Shown: positions 6,541 to 14,342 of the stretch, one piece after another
Layout of the letters: each line of letters begins with the position of its first letter
Numbering within the stretch: position 1 is the first letter of the stretch
Assembly (NCBI GenBank): GCA_963837735.1
Contig: CAWIOM010000018.1
Coordinates: forward strand, 1 to 25,264
DNA length: 25,264 nucleotides
Source: VRUE01 sp963837735
GTDB taxonomy: Bacteria > Actinomycetota > Thermoleophilia > Solirubrobacterales > 70-9
Direction: 5' to 3'
Notes under the pieces: model-generated
Told to the model about the DNA's origin: nothing
The model's database searches: none
The model's input: only the letters and a program-made list of their open reading frames with translations
Translations under genes and position numbers: made by a program

Positions 6541-6748
6541 AGCTCTCGGGGTCTGGATGGACGGGGTCAGGGTTGCGGAGCTGCGAGACGGTACGGGCTA
6601 CTCGATTCGCTGTGCCTACACCGAAGAGGCACTCGAGCTCTGGCCGCGGAACAGCCCGCTCGTTCAGGCTCTCGAGGAGGACACGATCCCGGCCGACTCG
6701 GCCCTCGCAGCGCTCGTTCGTAGCCGCGCCGCGGCGTTCCTGGCCTGA
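6533..6748 (+). CDS. Stand-alone HipA N-terminal-domain (HipS-like) protein; kinase part absent
   Basis: A 71-residue protein starting at ATG 6533 behind AGGAGG (6521-6526). It overlaps the HTH gene by 8 bases. The sequence LGVWMDGVRVAELRDGTGYSIRC, then YTEEALELWPRNSPLVQALEE, follows the HipA N-terminal pattern (LxVxxDGxxVGxL...SPL). The protein then ends at SRAAAFLA instead of continuing into the ~300-residue kinase. HipBST systems encode this domain separately as HipS, next to a HipT kinase, but no kinase follows here. It is either a kinase-less remnant or a regulator that works with the HTH protein. Its 3' end is echoed at 11251-11277. Confidence 0.7.
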   Translation: MARALGVWMDGVRVAELRDGTGYSIRCAYTEEALELWPRNSPLVQALEEDTIPADSALAALVRSRAAAFLA

Positions 6749-6827
6749 GGATCGGCTTGGCACCGGGTAGAAGGCACGGACTCGGGGGGCAGGCGAATCG
6801 ACCGGCGGATAGAACGGTTTGAGGAGA

Positions 6828-8510
6828 ATGCGCCCGTTTGCGCTCGCTCTCCTGCTCCTCCTCGTCCCCGGCACCGCCGGCGCGCGGGAGATCCGGTTTC
6901 AGGGCGAGGAAACCCGGGTTCCCGCATCCTGGCCGGTGTACAGGCTCGCCGAGCACCCGCGGATGTGCGTGCGAATGGACCGCGAGGCCGTGTACCTGGG
7001 GCGGCCGTCGCCGCGCCAGCGCTGCCCCGCCCACGCCGTCGGTCGCCGCCGAGCGATCCTGATCGACGGCAGGGAGCGGCCATCGGCACGACCCTCGACG
7101 ACGGGCGCCCCCGTGAGGCTCGCGGCCGCGAGCCAATACACCGGGCTGGGGTTCGATGCCTGTACGGCCCCTTCGAAAGGTGCGATGTCCGCCTGGGGAC
7201 GCTCTCCCTACCGGGCGATAGGCGTCTACATCGGGGGGCTCAACCGCGGCTGCTCGCAGCCGAACCTGACTTCCTCCTGGGTACGTGAACAGGTCGCCGC
7301 CGGTTGGCACCTGATCCCCACCTACGTCGGATTGCAGTCGCCGACCAGCAGCTGCGGCTCCTGCGCGAAGTTGAGCCCCGGCTCCGCCGCCGCTCAGGGC
7401 GCGGGGGCGGCTCGCGACGCGGTTGCCGACGCGCAGGCGATCGGCATCGGATCCGGCAGCCCGATCTATTTCGACATGGAGAGCTACGTCCGCGCCTCCG
7501 GCGCGACAGCCTCCACCCTCACCTTCCTGGCCGCCTGGACAGAAGCGCTGCACGCGGCCGGCTACGGATCCGGCGTCTACAGCAGCAGCGCCTCGGGCAT
7601 CGCCGACCTCGCCTCGAAGTGGCGGACCGCCTACCCGGTCCCGGACGACCTCTGGATCGCCAACTGGAACGGGGCGAAGAGCACCGACGACCCCTACGTT
7701 CCCGACTCCGCCTGGAGTCCGAATCGGAGAATCCATCAGTATCGCGGCGGGCATAACGAGACCTACGGCGGGGTGACGATCAACATCGACAACAACTACG
7801 TCGACGGAGCCACGGTCGGCTCGGCCGCGACGACGCCCACATCCACCACGCCGCGGGGTCGGCTCGAGTCGGCAGGGTCGCCGTCACCGGGCCAGGTGAG
7901 GCTGACCGGTTGGGCCTACGACCCGAGCCTGCCGACCGAACCGACCGCGATCCACGCCTATCTCGGCGGGCCCAAGGGGGCGCCGGGCGCGCGGCTCTAC
8001 GATCTCGGCGCGGTCGCCAGCCTTCCCCGCCCCGACATCGGGACGGTGCACCGCAAGGCCGGCCCCAACCACGGATTCGACGTCAGCTTCCCGGTCGTCG
8101 GCTCGCGACGGAAGAGGGTATGCGCCTACGCTGCCGCGCCGGAGGGAGAGAGCAAGCTGCTCGGCTGTCGCACGGTGGGCATCCCGGTGCCCCTCCGCAT
8201 TTCCCGTCTGCGCTCCGCGCGCGGCAGGCTGCGGCTCAGCATCCACTGCGAGTGGCCGGCGGGCGTCAAGTGCCCCGGCCAGATCCTGCTGCGCACGAGG
8301 ATGGCGAAAAAGAGGCGGGGCGGAGCGCACCTGGTCACGGTCCGCATCGCCCGCCGGCGGTTCGCCCTCACCGGGGGTGCCTCGCACCGGTTCGCGGTGC
8401 CCCTCAACTCACGCGGCCGCAGGCTTGCCAGGCTGCGCGGGACGATGCGCGCGCAGCTGATCGTCGTAATCCCCGGCGGCCGCCTAACCCACTCATTGAC
8501 CCTTCGCTGA
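6828..8510 (+). CDS. Secreted DUF1906 (Rv2525c-like, glycoside-hydrolase-like) protein, copy A
   Basis: A 560-residue protein with a clear signal peptide (MRPFALALLLLLVPGTAGA). A region of ~90 residues leads into a DUF1906 TIM-barrel-like domain at roughly residues 105-330. Its markers are GFDACTAPS, AIGVYIGGLNRGC, GWHLIPTYVGLQ, GSPIYFDMESY (acidic site) and LWIANWNG. A second beta-rich module (RGRLESAGSPSPGQVRLTGWAYDP through LLGCRTVG) and a basic beta-rich C-terminal region follow. DUF1906 proteins are exported by actinobacteria and resemble cell-wall glycosidases, but their substrate is unproven. GAGGAG lies immediately before the ATG; an in-frame TTG at 6819 is the alternative. It is downstream of the hipB/hipS pair and upstream of tRNA copy 3. 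Confidence 0.9.
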   Translation: MRPFALALLLLLVPGTAGAREIRFQGEETRVPASWPVYRLAEHPRMCVRMDREAVYLGRPSPRQRCPAHAVGRRRAILIDGRERPSARPSTTGAPVRLAAASQYTGLGFDACTAPSKGAMSAWGRSPYRAIGVYIGGLNRGCSQPNLTSSWVREQVAAGWHLIPTYVGLQSPTSSCGSCAKLSPGSAAAQGAGAARDAVADAQAIGIGSGSPIYFDMESYVRASGATASTLTFLAAWTEALHAAGYGSGVYSSSASGIADLASKWRTAYPVPDDLWIANWNGAKSTDDPYVPDSAWSPNRRIHQYRGGHNETYGGVTINIDNNYVDGATVGSAATTPTSTTPRGRLESAGSPSPGQVRLTGWAYDPSLPTEPTAIHAYLGGPKGAPGARLYDLGAVASLPRPDIGTVHRKAGPNHGFDVSFPVVGSRRKRVCAYAAAPEGESKLLGCRTVGIPVPLRISRLRSARGRLRLSIHCEWPAGVKCPGQILLRTRMAKKRRGGAHLVTVRIARRRFALTGGASHRFAVPLNSRGRRLARLRGTMRAQLIVVIPGGRLTHSLTLR

Positions 8511-8619
8511 CGGGATCGCCGCCCGGTACCGTGACCGCATGATCGACACCCAGACTGCTCTCCCCCCGGAGTCGGGGCAGCGCCGCCTGAAGCCGCCCCG
8601 TGTCGCCGTGAAAACGGGC

Positions 8620-8625
8620 TAGGCT
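8620..8625 (+). promoter_or_regulatory. -10 box (TAGGCT) of tRNA-Thr copy 3
   Basis: TAGGCT lies 16 bases before the tRNA. The same box with near-identical flanks precedes copy 4. Confidence 0.5.
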
Positions 8626-8641
8626 TGCCGCCAGTACATCT

Positions 8642-8714
<73 letters not shown>

Positions 8715-8745
8715 TCGTGGGACGGGATCGAGGTAGCTCGGGCGG

Positions 8746-11031
8746 TTAGTGCTTGGCTTTGTGGCGGCGCTTCTTCTTCGGCACGCACTTCGCCTTGCCC
8801 TTGACGACGACCCGTTTCTTCGATTTAGGGCATTTGAGGACCTTCGGCTTGACGGGGGCGTTGGCAGGCGGCGGGGCGCTGCCTCCGCCTCCGCCTCCCG
8901 GTCCGTTTTCGGCGCCGCCTCCGGTCGGGCCGGGGCCGCCGCCCGACTGACCTTCGACGATCTGGTTCAGCGTGTTCGAGCTCGAGGCGGAGTAGAGGCT
9001 GTTGCCGGTGTAGCCCACCACGATGGGGTGGGTACCGGCGCTCGAGAAGCTCGTCGTGCATTTCGCCTGGCCGCCGGGTTCGAGCGCGGCCGCGCCGCAG
9101 CCGGATATGACCGTGCCTCCGTCTGTGAAGGAGAAGGTTCCGCCACTCGGCTGGGGCGAGACTGTCGCGATCAGTTGCACCTGCTGGCCGGGCGTCGAGG
9201 GGTTGGCCGAGGAGGAGAGGGCGGTTGACGTCGCGGTGACGCCGGGGGGCGGCCCGGTCTCGACGGCGCCGGAGTCGCAGGCCGACTTGCCGGTTCCCGG
9301 TCGCGGGTAGTCACGCTGGTCTTTGGGCACGCTGCTGCAACCCGAGGAGATCGCTCCGATCGCGGCGCTGCCGAGGCCGGGCAGCATCGTCTCGGTCGGC
9401 CCGCCGTTGTTTTGGAGCAGGCCGAGCTTCGGGTCGGCGCTGGTGCCCGGGCAGGTGGTCCCGCCCCAGGTCAGATTGCCGCCCTGGTCGTAGAAGTTCG
9501 TCGGCGCAGCACCAGTGCTCACGCAGTTCGAGTCGGACACGAGCCCGTTGTTCGCGATGATCGTGTTCTTCAGTTGGACGCTGGTTCCGTTCGTGTCGTA
9601 GCGACCGCCCGTCGCGACGCCGGACCCGATTCCTCGGATTCCGGGTGAGCCATTGTTGACGGGGTTGCCTTCAGGCGGCGCTCCAGGAGCGCCGGCTGGT
9701 CCGGCCGAGCCCAGGGTGTTCTTCGAGATCGTGACGTGGGTGAGCGTCACGTTGTAGCCCGATCTGGCGCCGGCCGCCCAGATGGCGCCGCCGTCGCCGC
9801 CGTAGCCGCCCTGGCCGGGCCCGAGCGATCCGGAAGTGGGTCCGTTGCCCCCGATCCCGCCGTCGCCCGTGAGGTTCCCGCTGAGCGTGACGTTCGTGAG
9901 GCTCGTGTTGGCAAAGGCGCTGTAGATGGCGCCGCCGAAGCCGCCGGATCCCGCGAAGCCACCGTGCGACCCGGTCCGCGAGTGCTGGTTCTGGTCGGGC
10001 CCGCCGACCCCGGCACCGCCCCCGTTTCCTCCGGCGCCGGTGTTGTTGCCGCTGACGGTCGAGTTCGCGATCGTCATCGAGCCGCCCCCGGTGTTGGAGA
10101 TGGCGCCGCCGCCATAGACGCCGGGAATGGTCGAGAAGCAGACGCAGTATCCGTATATCGAGTAGCCCGCGGATCCGCCGTCGCCACCGTCGCCACCCGA
10201 CCCGGGGCCGAAGGTGATCTGCCCTTCGGTCTTGGGTCCGGCTCCCTGTCCGCCGTTTCCGCCGTTGCCGCCGCGCCCGGTGAAGTTGCCGCTCAGCGTC
10301 GAGTTGCCGATCGTCACGCTGCCCTGGTTCCAGATCCCTCCGCCGCTGCCGGGCTTGCCGCCGTCACCTCCCGATCCGCCATTGGCGAACTGGCCGTTGC
10401 CGTTGACGCCAATTGCGCCCGTCCCGCCATGGCCTCCTCTGCCGGTTCCGTTGTCCCTGATCGTGGACGAGGTGATGCTCAGCGAGGCCCCGCTCACGTT
10501 GTAGATGCCGCCGCCGTCGCCTCCCCATCCGGCGTCGTAGCCGTGATGATCCGAGGCGGCGCCTCCGTCGCCCCCGGCGCCTCCGGCGCCGGTCAGGTTG
10601 TCGCTGAGGACCACGTGATCGAGGGCCGTGTTCCCTCTATTGAGGATTCCGGCGCCCGGTTCGGCGCTGTTTCCGTAAGACGAGCTGGGTGCGGCGTTCA
10701 GTGTCCGGCCGCCCGTGACCTGGAGGCCGACGAGTTTCAGCTGGCCGCCGGCAAGGACTTCGAAGACCCTGTGCGGGAGGACGTTGGTGGTGGCGTCGAT
10801 GACCGTCGTGAGCGGGTCGTTGATGCTGGCGCCGATGATTTCGACCTTCGCGCCGGATTTGATCTGGAGCTGCCCGTCGGTGGGCGTGTAGGTGTTGGCA
10901 GGAAGGTTGATCGGCGTGAACTGGCCGCTCAGCACTGGCCCGCACGCCGTGCCGCTGTTGTTGTCGTTGACCGCGACGATCGCGGCGCGCAGCGAGCAGC
11001 TGCCGGAGTCCCCCGTCGATGTGACGTTCAT
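8746..11031 (-). CDS. Secreted CSLREA / choice-of-anchor Q beta-helix protein (signal peptide out of frame)
   Basis: The 761 codons begin at ATG 11031. Near the N-terminus is a CSLREA-type motif (CSLRAAIVAVND). A long right-handed beta-helix-like region with many GGxGGxGG loops and STVSGN/TLSGN turns follows. The choice-of-anchor Q block (GGNLTWGG ... DPKLGLLQNNGGPTETMLPG ... DQRDYPRPG) comes next, then an Ig-like domain, a Gly/Pro linker and a K/R tail with paired Cys (LKCPKSKKR ... GKAKCVPKKKRR). It is expected to be exported and wall-associated. In-frame codons upstream of 11031 read like a signal peptide (RLLLSFALLYFSASAAA). The only nearby ATG (11087-11085) is one base out of frame, so one base appears lost near 11081. 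Confidence 0.88.
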   Translation of the reverse strand: MNVTSTGDSGSCSLRAAIVAVNDNNSGTACGPVLSGQFTPINLPANTYTPTDGQLQIKSGAKVEIIGASINDPLTTVIDATTNVLPHRVFEVLAGGQLKLVGLQVTGGRTLNAAPSSSYGNSAEPGAGILNRGNTALDHVVLSDNLTGAGGAGGDGGAASDHHGYDAGWGGDGGGIYNVSGASLSITSSTIRDNGTGRGGHGGTGAIGVNGNGQFANGGSGGDGGKPGSGGGIWNQGSVTIGNSTLSGNFTGRGGNGGNGGQGAGPKTEGQITFGPGSGGDGGDGGSAGYSIYGYCVCFSTIPGVYGGGAISNTGGGSMTIANSTVSGNNTGAGGNGGGAGVGGPDQNQHSRTGSHGGFAGSGGFGGAIYSAFANTSLTNVTLSGNLTGDGGIGGNGPTSGSLGPGQGGYGGDGGAIWAAGARSGYNVTLTHVTISKNTLGSAGPAGAPGAPPEGNPVNNGSPGIRGIGSGVATGGRYDTNGTSVQLKNTIIANNGLVSDSNCVSTGAAPTNFYDQGGNLTWGGTTCPGTSADPKLGLLQNNGGPTETMLPGLGSAAIGAISSGCSSVPKDQRDYPRPGTGKSACDSGAVETGPPPGVTATSTALSSSANPSTPGQQVQLIATVSPQPSGGTFSFTDGGTVISGCGAAALEPGGQAKCTTSFSSAGTHPIVVGYTGNSLYSASSSNTLNQIVEGQSGGGPGPTGGGAENGPGGGGGGSAPPPANAPVKPKVLKCPKSKKRVVVKGKAKCVPKKKRRHKAKH

Positions 11032-11133
11032 CGCCGCCGCCGAGGCGCTGAAGTAGAGGAGGGCGAAGCTGAGGAGGAGCCGCGCATGCAGCCGGCCAGG
11101 CGCGGCCGGGGCGGCGGCCGGCGACAGACGAGA

Positions 11134-11175
11134 CTGTTGTCAGAGTGCCCAAGGCTGTTGTCAGGGTGCCCACTC
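11134..11175. repeat. Two tandem 21-bp repeats upstream of the CSLREA gene
   Basis: CTGTTGTCAGAGTGCCCAAG(G) is followed directly by CTGTTGTCAGGGTGCCCACT(C/G-rich end). The second unit overlaps the inverted repeat TGCCCAC/GTGGGCA (11167-11183). The position about 50-90 bases upstream of the minus-strand gene suits a regulator-binding region. Confidence 0.5.
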
Positions 11176-11250
11176 GGTGGGCATCCTCTCACGAGCTTTC
11201 GCAAATAACCAATTTGATTTTCTTGACAGGTCCGCCGAAGAGGAGGGAAC

Positions 11251-11277
11251 GCTCGCGCCGCCGCGTACCTGGCGTGA
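11251..11277 (+). pseudogene. Remnant of a hipS-like 3' end
   Basis: These nine codons read ARAAAYLA-stop and align with SRAAAFLA-stop at 6722-6748. Both are followed by the same TGAGG...TCGGCTTGGCACCGGG-like sequence and then DUF1906. The rest of hipB/hipS is missing here. Confidence 0.6.
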
Positions 11278-11465
11278 GGTCGGCTCGGCACCGGGTGGAG
11301 GCACGGGCTCGGCGGGCAGGCGAATCGACCGGCGGATAGAACGGGTTTGAGGAGAATGCGCCCGTTTGCGGCTCGCGCTCCTGCTGCCTCCTCGTCCCCG
11401 GCACCGCCGGCGCGCGGGAGATCCGATTTCAGGGCGAGGAGACCCGGGCTCCCGCATCCTGGCCG

Positions 11466-13040
11466 GTGTACAGGCTCGCCGAGCACCCGCGGATGTGCGT
11501 GCGAATGGACCGTGGGGCCGTGTACCTGGGGCGGCCGTCGCCGCGCCAGCGCTGCCCCGCCCACGCCGTCGGTCGCCGCCGAGCGATCCTGATCGACGGC
11601 AGGGAGCGGCCATCGGCACGACCCTCGACGACGGGCGCCCCCGTGAGGCTCGCGGCCGCGAGCCAATACACCGGGCTGGGGTTCGATGCCTGCACTGCCC
11701 CGTCGAAAGGTGCGATGTCCGCCTGGGGACGCTCGCCCTACCGGGCGATAGGCGTCTACATCGGGGGGCTCAACCGCGGCTGCTCGCAGCCGAACCTGAC
11801 CTCCTCCTGGATTCGTGAACAGGTCGCCGCCGGTTGGCACCTGATCCCCACCTACGTCGGATTGCAGTCGCCGACCAGCAGCTGCGGCTCCTGCGCGAAG
11901 TTGAGCCCCGGGTCCGCGGCCGCTCAGGGCGCGGAGGCGGCTCGCGACGCGGTTGCCGACGCGAAGGCGATCGGCATCGGATCCGGCAGCCCGATCTATT
12001 TCGACATGGAGAGCTACGTGCGCGCCTCCAGCGCGACAGCCGCCACCCTCACCTTCCTGGCCGCCTGGACCGAAGCGCTGCACGCGGCCGGCTACGGATC
12101 CGGCGTCTACAGCAGCAGCGCCTCGGGCATCGCCGACCTCGCCTCGAGGTGGCGGACCGCCTACCCGGTCCCGGACGACCTCTGGATCGCCAACTGGAAC
12201 GGGGCGAAGAGCACCGACGACCCCTACGTTCCCGACTCCGCCTGGAGTCCGAATCGGAGAATCCATCAGTACCGCGGCGGCCATAACGAGACCTACGGCG
12301 GGGTGACGATCAACATCGACAACAACTACGTCGACGGAGCCACGGTCGGCTCGGCCGCGACGACGCCCACATCCACCACGCCGCGGGGTCGGCTCGAGTC
12401 GGCAGGGTCGCCGTCACCGGGCCAGGTGAGGCTGACCGGTTGGGCCTACGACCCGAGCCTGCCGACCGAACCGACCGCGATCCACGCCTATCTCGGCGGG
12501 CCCAAGGGGGCGCCGGGCGCGCGGCTCTACGATCTCGGCGCGGTCGCCAGCCTTCCCCGCCCCGACATCGGGACGGTGCACCGCAAGGCCGGCCCCAACC
12601 ACGGATTCGACGTCAGCTTCCCGGTCGTCGGCTCGCGACGGGAGAGGGTATGCGCCTACGCTGCCGCGCCGGAGGGAGAGAGCAAGCTGCTCGGCTGTCG
12701 CACGGTGGGCATCCCGGTGCCCCTCCGCATCTCCCGTCTGCGCTCCGCGCGCGGCAGGCTGCGGCTCAGCATCCACTGCGAGTGGCCGGCTGGTGTCAAG
12801 TGCCCCGGCCAGATCCTGCTGCGCACGAGGATGGCGAAAAAGAGGCGGGGCTCAGCGCACCTGGTCACGGTCCGCATCGCCCGCCGGCGGTTCGCCCTCA
12901 CCGGCGGTGCCTCGCACCGGTTCGCGGTGCCCCTCAACTCACGCGGCCGCAGGCTTGCCAGGCTGCGCGGGACGATGCGCGCGCAGCTGATCGTCGCAAT
13001 CCCCGGCGGCCGCCTAACCCACTCATTGACCCTTCGCTGA
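11466..13040 (+). CDS. DUF1906 protein, copy B (signal peptide frame disrupted)
   Basis: The 524 codons from GTG 11466 are nearly identical to residues ~37-560 of copy A, including GFDACTAPS, GSPIYFDMESY and the whole C-terminal region. The matching ATG is at 11356. Two extra bases within the next 30 bases (after GTTTGCG and in the CTGCT run) push the signal peptide out of frame. As written, the protein would start at an internal GTG with no ribosome-binding site and no export signal. Either this copy is decaying after duplication or the two insertions are sequence errors. Substitutions in the body are mostly conservative, which argues that the body was recently under selection or the duplication is young. 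Confidence 0.8.
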   Translation: MYRLAEHPRMCVRMDRGAVYLGRPSPRQRCPAHAVGRRRAILIDGRERPSARPSTTGAPVRLAAASQYTGLGFDACTAPSKGAMSAWGRSPYRAIGVYIGGLNRGCSQPNLTSSWIREQVAAGWHLIPTYVGLQSPTSSCGSCAKLSPGSAAAQGAEAARDAVADAKAIGIGSGSPIYFDMESYVRASSATAATLTFLAAWTEALHAAGYGSGVYSSSASGIADLASRWRTAYPVPDDLWIANWNGAKSTDDPYVPDSAWSPNRRIHQYRGGHNETYGGVTINIDNNYVDGATVGSAATTPTSTTPRGRLESAGSPSPGQVRLTGWAYDPSLPTEPTAIHAYLGGPKGAPGARLYDLGAVASLPRPDIGTVHRKAGPNHGFDVSFPVVGSRRERVCAYAAAPEGESKLLGCRTVGIPVPLRISRLRSARGRLRLSIHCEWPAGVKCPGQILLRTRMAKKRRGSAHLVTVRIARRRFALTGGASHRFAVPLNSRGRRLARLRGTMRAQLIVAIPGGRLTHSLTLR

Positions 13041-13143
13041 CGGGATCGCCGTCGGACCGCATGATCGACGCCCAGACCGCTCTCCGCCTGCCGCCGCCAA
13101 GATTCTGCGCCTGAAGCCGCCCCGCTTCGCCGTGAAAACGGGC

Positions 13144-13149
13144 TAGGCT
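13144..13149 (+). promoter_or_regulatory. -10 box (TAGGCT) of tRNA-Thr copy 4
   Basis: TAGGCT lies 15 bases before the tRNA, with the same TGAAAACGGGC upstream context as copy 3. Confidence 0.5.
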
Positions 13150-13164
13150 TCCCGCCATAGTTCT

Positions 13165-13237
<73 letters not shown>

Positions 13238-13355
13238 TTGGGGAGGGCGGGTTGCCGGGTCTTTGCCCGCTGGTGAGGTATTTGGCTTCAGGTACGCTGG
13301 CCCCGTGCCGTGGAGGACGCGGCGATCGCATTCAATCCCCGGGGAGGCTCGTCCA

Positions 13356-13925
13356 ATGCGCAGCAGGCGGCTCAGATTCATCGCAAGTGCAGCTTCGATC
13401 GTCGCGATCGGGGCGATCTTCGCTCCGGCCGCGTTCTCGTCGCTGCCGACGACGAAGAACAAGACGATCGTGCCGGGCGTCTCGGTCGCCGGCGTCAAGC
13501 TCGGCATGTCGCTGTCGAAAGCGGCGAAGCTCTGGAAGGACGCCGAGGGCGACGACAATTGCTTCCCCGGCACGCCGACGGAAACCTGGTGCATCTTCGA
13601 GATCTTTCGTTCCAGCGCCAACTACAACACGGGCAACATCTCCTACACCGGCAAGAAGAAGGTCGAAAAAATCTCGATTCGCGCGCCCTTCACCGCGATC
13701 GAAGAGCCGAGCTTCAACTCCCAGATGAACAAGTACAAGACGACCCAGGGCGTCCGGATCGGCGCGCCGCTCGGCAAGCTGCGATCCGAGTTTGGGAAGA
13801 AGCTGAAGCGCACCGGTGGCGCCATGGCCTATAGCTCCTACGAGGCGAGGGGCCCGGGCAAGGCGAAAACAGAGTTCGGGCTGATCGACGGCAAGGTCGA
13901 ACGAATTTCGCTCGAATTGCCGTAG
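13356..13925 (+). CDS. Secreted protein of unknown function
   Basis: A 189-residue protein with signal peptide MRSRRLRFIASAASIVAIGAI... ending near AAFSS. The mature part begins with GVSVAGVKLGMSLSKAAKLW, a motif seen in small exported actinobacterial proteins that start with a 'gv.iG.s...v...lG' beta-alpha unit. It contains two Cys (DNCFPG and TWCIFE) and a repeat-like second half (GVRIGAPLGKLRSEFG). GGGGAGG at 13341-13347 supports ATG 13356. A TACGCT box (13293-13298) 6 nt before an in-frame GTG at 13305 offers a leaderless alternative with 17 extra residues. Function unknown. Confidence 0.8.
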   Translation: MRSRRLRFIASAASIVAIGAIFAPAAFSSLPTTKNKTIVPGVSVAGVKLGMSLSKAAKLWKDAEGDDNCFPGTPTETWCIFEIFRSSANYNTGNISYTGKKKVEKISIRAPFTAIEEPSFNSQMNKYKTTQGVRIGAPLGKLRSEFGKKLKRTGGAMAYSSYEARGPGKAKTEFGLIDGKVERISLELP

Positions 13926-14024
13926 CGCCGGCTCGGCACGCGGCCGATCGGTCGAAAAATCCAGTCCTAACGGGCAATCCCTGGGTTGGCTGCTGCCCTC
14001 GGCCGAGGGCCGTATGCCCGCAAA

Positions 14025-14342
14025 GTGCCGCTGATCACCGACGACCGCCCGGAGATCGTCTCGAAGGTGGTCGAGGGGCTCGGCGACCGCTACGACTGCG
14101 AATTCACCAGCAGCGTCGCCCAGGCTCGGGAGAAGCTCGCCACCGGGACCTTCGACCTCGCTTTCTGTGACCTGCAGGCCTCAGGGGAGGTGGGCCTCGT
14201 CCAGGTCGAAGAGATCGCTCGGGACTATCCGGACACGGCGATCGTCCTGATCACCGACGTCGACGATCCCGAGGTGACCGAGTGGACTTTGAAGTGGAAG
14301 GCGGCGACCTTGCCGCGCGTCCCGGCGCGACTCACCGCGTAG
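14025..14342 (+). CDS. Truncated response-regulator receiver domain
   Basis: A 105-residue protein from GTG 14025. PLITDDRPEIVSKVVEGLG gives the acidic pair, FDLAFCDLQASGEVG the phosphoacceptor Asp, and DTAIVLITDVDDPEV the conserved Thr strand. The expected end (alpha-4, the Lys-Pro motif and alpha-5) is missing. After DPEVTE the sequence continues as WTLKWKAATLPRVPARLTA, which lies antisense to the 3' end of the secreted-protein gene on the other strand. The gene therefore looks cut at a junction near 14280. No kinase partner is nearby. TTG 13986 is a longer but weaker start. Confidence 0.65.
   Translation: MPLITDDRPEIVSKVVEGLGDRYDCEFTSSVAQAREKLATGTFDLAFCDLQASGEVGLVQVEEIARDYPDTAIVLITDVDDPEVTEWTLKWKAATLPRVPARLTA

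Larger units (their letters stand above)
11088..11465. other. Gene-free junction between the CSLREA gene and DUF1906 copy B
   Basis: This stretch holds two 21-bp tandem repeats, a small hairpin, an A+T-rich patch with TTGACA (11223-11228), a 27-bp remnant of the hipS 3' end, and the out-of-frame signal-peptide region of DUF1906 copy B. No complete gene is seen. Confidence 0.6.

Noticed and set aside
9736..11208. Long plus-strand open frame of 490 codons
   Set aside because: It is antisense to the CSLREA gene, whose Gly-rich GC-rich codons keep the opposite strand open. The translated product is Ala/Gly/Val low complexity with no domain.
11223..11228. TTGACA as the -35 of a promoter for DUF1906 copy B
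   Set aside because: No -10-like hexamer lies 16-19 bases downstream; that stretch is CCGAAGAGGAGGGAACG.
11028..12284. Minus-strand 418-codon frame across DUF1906 copy B (and its twin at 6567-7754)
   Set aside because: Both are antisense shadows of the DUF1906 genes. They match each other only because the sense genes are duplicated.
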